A stretch of 7,002 bases of DNA, taken from contig JAZQOE010000053.1 of the NCBI GenBank assembly GCA_045627705.1, forward strand, positions 1 through 7,002, in the 5' to 3' direction. Numbering within the stretch: position 1 is the first letter of the stretch; each line of letters opens with the position of its first letter. Shown in pieces: positions 5,609 to 7,002 of the stretch. This stretch comes from JBMNHG01 sp045627705. Lineage in GTDB: Bacteria; Verrucomicrobiota; Kiritimatiellia; RFP12; JBMNHG01. The notes beneath the pieces were generated by a model. The model was not told where the DNA came from. It made no database searches and worked only from the letters and a program-made list of their open reading frames with translations. The translations under genes were made by a program, and so were the position numbers.

Positions 5609-6286
5609 CTATGGTAGAATCCAGCAATATGCCTCGAGGCCCTCGATGTCGAAGAAAAGCTCCATCACGTCGCGGTTCGAAAGGCGGATGCAGCCATGAG
5701 AGGCGGGAGTGCCAAGAAGCTGTTCCTGGTTTGTACCATGGATGTAGATGCAACGATCGAAGCTATCGACGTCGCCGCCAAGATTGACTCCCTGTTCCAT
5801 GCCCCGCAAATGAAGGATGCGGGAAAGAACATAGTCCCCTCCCCCGACAGCGCGCCACTGGTCCTGCGCGAGGACTTCCTTGGTGGGCTTGCGGGAAACG
5901 AAGACCTGCCCCGGACGCGTGTTCGCGCCGTATCGCGCGACGACGCGATGCCATCCGAGCGGCGTGCCGTTGGAGTTCGCCTTGTTGTTTGCGCCCACCT
6001 TCGCGGTCGATACAAGATACTCGCGGTTTAGCGCGCCATCCTTGATCTCATACATCCGTTGTTTCGCGATAGAAACGACCAGAAGCACGCCATTCGCAGG
6101 CAGGCCGCGTTCGCGGGCCTTCGCAAACCACGTGGGCGCGGAAGTCGAATCTGGGGCATGTCCTGCCTGGGATTCGGATTTTTGCTGTGTCGGCATTCTG
6201 CCTTTACCTTTTGCATTCGGCGCGGCGAAGAGCAAACCCGTCAACGCGAACAGCGCCAGCGCCATTGCAAACAAATAGTTTCGCAT
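5609..6286 (-). CDS. Secreted L,D-transpeptidase (YkuD domain)
   Basis: The 225-residue product starts with a signal peptide or anchor (MRNYLFAMALALFALTGLLFAAP), followed by a low-complexity linker (about 24-50) and the YkuD catalytic domain (about 65-223). The catalytic motif is complete: H183-G184 in YIHGTNQEQLLG, then S196-H197-G198-C199-I200-R201, with C199 as nucleophile. GTPLGWHRV (107-115) is the usual upstream motif. It would act on peptidoglycan stem peptides in the periplasm, making 3-3 cross-links or attaching a protein. The ATG at 6286 is chosen because the frame upstream (to 6463) encodes an arginine-rich stretch made from palindromic non-coding DNA, while 6286 gives a signal peptide. 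No Shine-Dalgarno precedes it; the promoter geometry suggests a leaderless message. It is the first gene of the minus-strand trio, 52 bases before the pseudopilin. Confidence 0.92.
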   Translation of the reverse strand: MRNYLFAMALALFALTGLLFAAPNAKGKGRMPTQQKSESQAGHAPDSTSAPTWFAKARERGLPANGVLLVVSIAKQRMYEIKDGALNREYLVSTAKVGANNKANSNGTPLGWHRVVARYGANTRPGQVFVSRKPTKEVLAQDQWRAVGGGDYVLSRILHLRGMEQGVNLGGDVDSFDRCIYIHGTNQEQLLGTPASHGCIRLSNRDVMELFFDIEGLEAYCWILP

Positions 6287-6292
6287 GCGCGG

Positions 6293-6320
6293 ATGATAGC
6301 AGATTACCCCGCAAACGCAA
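6293..6320 (-). promoter_or_regulatory. Promoter of the L,D-transpeptidase operon
   Basis: Read on the minus strand, TTGCGT (6320-6315), a 16-base spacer and TATCAT (6298-6293) form a sigma-70-like promoter, and the TG one base before TATCAT makes it an extended -10. Only six bases separate the -10 from the ATG, so transcription would begin at or within a base or two of the start codon. Confidence 0.6.
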
Positions 6321-6385
6321 TGGTTTCCGACACGCCGCACTGGGCGAAGGCAATTACGCCCGGTACGATGAGCGGGGCAACCGGG

Positions 6386-6416
6386 CGGTGCGTTGCGACG
6401 GCGCCCTCGCCGTCGC
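6386..6416 (-). repeat. GC palindrome family B, copy 1 (reverse orientation)
   Basis: GCGACGGCG (6395-6403) pairs with CGCCGTCGC (6408-6416) around CCCT. The left flank GTGCGTT is the reverse complement of the AACGCAC flank of later copies, so this copy is inverted relative to those at 6673 and 6821 onward. Confidence 0.8.
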
Positions 6417-6420
6417 CTCC

Positions 6421-6452
6421 GTGCGGGGGCTTGGGGCGGCAGCCCCCGGCAC
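6421..6452. repeat. Long imperfect hairpin, 11 bp with one bulge
   Basis: GTGC plus GGGGGCT (6421-6431) pairs with AGCCCCC plus GCAC (6441-6447, 6449-6452), with G6448 bulged and a nine-base loop. A T-rich but interrupted stretch follows on the plus side (TTTT at 6456-6459, TTTTT shortly after), so weak terminator activity is possible, though no gene ends just upstream on that strand. Confidence 0.6.
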
Positions 6453-6672
6453 CAGTTTTCCATTTTTCAGTCTTCATTTTATCTCTTTGCGCGATTGCGA
6501 TTGCAGATTGAGGCAATTGATGAGGAGGGGACAAAATGCGATTTCCGAGATCTCAAATTGCCGCGCAGACATGGAGACATGGAGAATCCATCTACACCTC
6601 CACTACACAGCAATGCGTACTGGCGGCGGGCGTGGGGCGCCCACCCTACCGCCTTCGGGCATTGAACGAGCG

Positions 6673-6701
6673 GCGACGGCGATGCGCCGTCGCAACGCAT
6701 G
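6673..6701 (+). repeat. GC palindrome family B, copy 2
   Basis: GCGACGGCG (6673-6681) pairs with CGCCGTCGC (6685-6693) around ATG, followed by AACGCATG. Core and right flank match the units of the 60-bp tandem array that begins about 130 bases downstream. Confidence 0.8.
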
Positions 6702-6712
6702 CGTGGCAAAAT

Positions 6713-6792
6713 GGAGACACACCACGATTCCACCATTAAGTGCCGATATGCCGATAAGTTGCGGATGGCGTAATACTTAAATAGTCTGTCCC
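6713..6792. repeat. Degenerate RAYT-type palindrome relics
   Basis: GGAGACACACCAC (6713-6725) differs from GGGGACACACCCC at two symmetric positions, both of which destroy stem pairs. GTCTGTCCC (6784-6792) matches the right part of the inverted variant GGGGTCTGTCCCC. Their orientations are opposed, as in the pair at 2138-2171, so this may be a decayed inverted pair with an enlarged spacer. Confidence 0.4.
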
Positions 6793-6799
6793 TTTAAGC

Positions 6800-6979
6800 A
6801 CAAACCTTTACACGATGGCCGACGGCGGGGGCGCCGTCGCAACGCACGCGAGCCGCAGCGCAAACCTTCGCGCGATCGCCGACGGCGGGGGCGCCGTCGC
6901 AACGCACGCGAGCCGCAGCGCAAACCTTCGCGCGATCGCCGACGGCGGGGGCGCCGGCGGCACGCACGCGAACCGCCAT
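6800..6979 (+). repeat. Tandem array, three copies of a 60-bp GC-rich unit
   Basis: The period is exactly 60 bases. Positions 6841-6895 and 6901-6955 are identical over 55 bases; the first copy differs at about five positions near its left end and the last decays after about 6955. Each unit contains the hairpin GACGGCG-GGGG-CGCCGTC (6821-6838 in copy 1; the third copy has lost the right-arm match), then AACGCACGCG. Copies 2 and 3 also carry the octamer GCGATCGC. The hairpin core and flank are those of palindrome family B. Confidence 0.9.
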
Positions 6980-7002
6980 GCCCTCGGTTTTCAGGGAATA
7001 GC

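Larger units (their letters stand above)
6321..7002. other. Gene-free, palindrome-rich intergenic region
   Basis: No frame here has family-like sequence. The plus-strand frame at 6536-6739 has a decent GGAGG upstream, but its product is arginine-rich and its second half simply translates repeats; the minus-strand frame 6794-6979 is a 20-residue periodic translation of the 60-bp tandem array. The region holds several hairpins, relics of the RAYT-type palindrome, and a small 8-bp tandem (ACATGGAG twice, 6569-6584). It ends at the window edge without a gene start being seen. Confidence 0.7.

Noticed and set aside
6287..6463. N-terminal extension of the L,D-transpeptidase by 59 codons
   Set aside because: It is an arginine- and proline-rich translation of palindromic intergenic DNA that would place the signal peptide internally.
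6536..6739. 67-codon plus-strand frame with GGAGG upstream
   Set aside because: Its second half merely translates hairpin repeats, composition is arginine-rich, and no family pattern is visible.
6794..6979. Minus-strand repeat protein with 20-residue periodicity
   Set aside because: The period is the direct result of the 60-bp DNA tandem array being a multiple of three; no start signal or conserved fold is evident.

Overview
The window reads as ordinary chromosome of a Gram-negative bacterium at moderate-to-high G+C. The combination of an outer-envelope gene set, a long PVC-style pseudopilin, a secreted GH16 glucanase and a RAYT transposase with GGGGACACACCCC palindromes would fit the Planctomycetes-Verrucomicrobia-Lentisphaerae/Kiritimatiellota group. 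That placement is inference from gene types only; no marker gene is present.

Left part, plus strand. The last 105 codons of a secreted-looking beta-sandwich protein end at 319 and are followed by a clear intrinsic terminator. A CRP/FNR-family regulator (490-1161) follows; its candidate extended -10 sits in the centre of a perfect 12-bp-arm inverted repeat. Next is a RAYT (REP-associated tyrosine transposase, 1403-2458) with five copies of a GC-rich 13-bp palindrome upstream, one near-copy downstream in the opposite orientation, and two further inverted pairs inside its own reading frame. The first upstream palindrome also serves as a good intrinsic terminator for the regulator gene. A GH16 endo-beta-glucanase with a signal peptide (GTG start, 2627-3523) completes this half.

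Right part, minus strand. Three genes lie head to tail, read from 6286 down to 3681: a secreted L,D-transpeptidase (YkuD), a type II secretion/type IV pilin-like pseudopilin, and an M28 zinc hydrolase that resembles glutaminyl-peptide cyclotransferase. Spacings are 52 and 13 bases, so one transcript is plausible. The promoter in front of the L,D-transpeptidase has an extended -10 that would start transcription at the ATG itself, suggesting a leaderless message. All three products should act outside the cytoplasmic membrane (peptidoglycan cross-linking, a piliated or secretion apparatus, processing of exported peptides). The GH16 gene converges on this group.

Far right (about 6321-7002). There is no convincing gene. 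The stretch is packed with palindromes: a GCGACGGCG/CGCCGTCGC hairpin family in both orientations, an imperfect 11-bp hairpin, a degenerate relic of the RAYT-type palindrome, and about three tandem copies of a 60-bp unit carrying the same hairpin core.

No defence system, CRISPR array, RNA gene or phage gene was seen. The most interesting material is the repeat biology: a transposase whose coding sequence has absorbed its own cognate palindromes in frame, and a second palindrome family expanding as a 60-bp tandem array.
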